A DNA stretch of 64,000 nucleotides from an uncultured Cycloclasticus sp. (lineage in GTDB: Bacteria; Pseudomonadota; Gammaproteobacteria; Methylococcales; Cycloclasticaceae), in NCBI GenBank assembly GCA_913060865.1, contig CAJXTU010000009.1:32424-96423 (forward strand), written 5' to 3'. A program made the translations under genes and the position numbers. Of the stretch, positions 62,901 through 64,000 are shown in pieces. Numbering within the stretch: position 1 is the stretch's first letter; each line of letters begins with the position of its first letter. The notes beneath the pieces are model-generated. The model saw only the letters and a list, made by a program, of their open reading frames with translations, ran no database searches and was not told the origin of the DNA.

Positions 62901-64000
62901 TAAGTGAAAACGCTGCGATACTCGCCGTCATCATCACGGGCCGTAACCGTCTTCTTGCGCCTTCTATGACCACGTCATTAATATCGTGCCCTAGCGCTTT
63001 TAATTGATTAAAGTACGAAACAAGCACCACTCCATTTAACACCGCGATACCTAATAAAGCGATAAACCCGACAGATGCTGGAACCGACATGTATTCACCA
63101 GCAATCCACAAGGCAACAACACCACCAATCATGGCGAACGGAATATTGGTCAATATTAGAAAAGACTGACTCACTGATCTAAATGTACTGAACAGTAATA
63201 AGAAAATCAGACCAATAGCCGCTGGAATAACAATTGCAAACCGTGCCGCTGCGCGTTGTTGATTTTCAAACTGACCACCCCATTTCAGATAATAACCCGT
63301 TGGCAATTTGACCTGCTCTGCTACTTTTTGCTTGGCTTCCTCAACAAAACCAACGAGATCACGCCCGCCGACATTTGCAACCACCACGGATGATCGACTG
63401 CCCGTTTCACGCGTAATCATCACTGGCCCTTCAACTCGCTCTAGCGTCGCCAAATTCGTTAGAGGAATGCTACGACCATCCTCAAGCGTCAATCGCAAAT
63501 TATGAAACTCATCGGCTGATTGGCGTAAGCCACTGGCCCCTTTAATAATCAAAGGAATTCGGCGCGAGCCTTCATAAATAGTCCCCATGTTTTGACCTTC
63601 AATAAGGGAACGTAAATTGCTTTCTACATCATCAATCGATAAACCTAGGCGCCCAACAGCCAATCGATCGATCACCACACGTAGGTATTGCACACCATCA
63701 TTTTGTGCTGCAAACACATCTTCTGCCCCATCAAGCTTTCCAACGATGCCGGCAATTTCTTGCGCTTTATCGTTTAGCATATCAAGGTCATCTCCAAAAA
63801 TCTTGATGGCAACGTCGCCTCGCACACCGGTTAGCATTTCAGAAACACGCATTTCAATCGGTTGCGTAAAGCCAAAAACAAGGCCGGGGAAACCGCTTAG
63901 CACGTCCCTTAATTTCTCGATAAATTCATCTTTTGTTTCGAAACTCCATTCCTGTCTCTTATACACATCTCCGAGCCCACGAGACCAGAGAGGATCTCGT

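Overview
This 64 kb window looks like the end of a draft contig from a marine-type gammaproteobacterium of moderate to low GC. The gene families suggest an aromatic-hydrocarbon degrader close to Cycloclasticus (inference only; there is no rRNA to confirm it). The last 49 bases are Illumina Nextera adapter with an index, so the right edge is artificial.

Layout. 0-7.8 kb: a RecB/UvrD-type helicase (cut by the left edge) paired with an AddB-like PD-(D/E)XK nuclease, then ydbH-ynbE-ydbL (envelope lipid transport). 8.1-16.4 kb: nine promoter-poor gene cassettes, all on the minus strand and each followed by an attC-like site. No integrase gene lies beside them, so this is a CALIN-type (cluster of attC sites lacking integrase) array. 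Several cassettes look like anti-phage or toxin functions: a two-gene Kiwa-like unit (KwaA membrane protein plus KwaB/DUF4868), two proteins with an R-x4-H HEPN RNase motif, an AbiGi/DUF2971-like protein, a HigBA toxin-antitoxin pair, and unrecognised proteins. 16.6-17.6 kb: ygjP-like peptidase and yggL. 17.8-21.7 kb: a Rieske dioxygenase operon (alpha, beta, PcaC-like protein, three VOC modules). 21.8-29.3 kb: MAPEG protein and a complete moxR/bat operon.

29.5-37 kb: yhiN-like flavoprotein, a lone GNAT acetyltransferase between attC-like sites, CNNM/CBS protein, CDF transporter, cardiolipin synthase, thioredoxin-like protein and a decayed rimK. 37-41 kb: copper operon (DUF411 lipoprotein, copA, copB, small lipoprotein) divergent from an Fnr-type regulator. 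41-46 kb: a second Rieske dioxygenase with Fnr/Dnr-like boxes upstream, then hcp divergent from a Dnr-like regulator over a shared Fnr/Dnr-like box. 46-58 kb: 3-hydroxyisobutyrate-dehydrogenase-like enzyme, outer-membrane protein, RND pump, monooxygenase, aldo/keto reductase, hydrolases, a LysR regulator and a porin, plausibly an aromatic uptake, catabolism and efflux neighbourhood. 58-64 kb: dinB, a P-type cation ATPase, a nested inverted-repeat element, DUF3240 and a truncated czcA/cusA-type pump.

The most interesting part is the integrase-less cassette array acting as a compact defence island. The second is the separate single acetyltransferase cassette at 31 kb.
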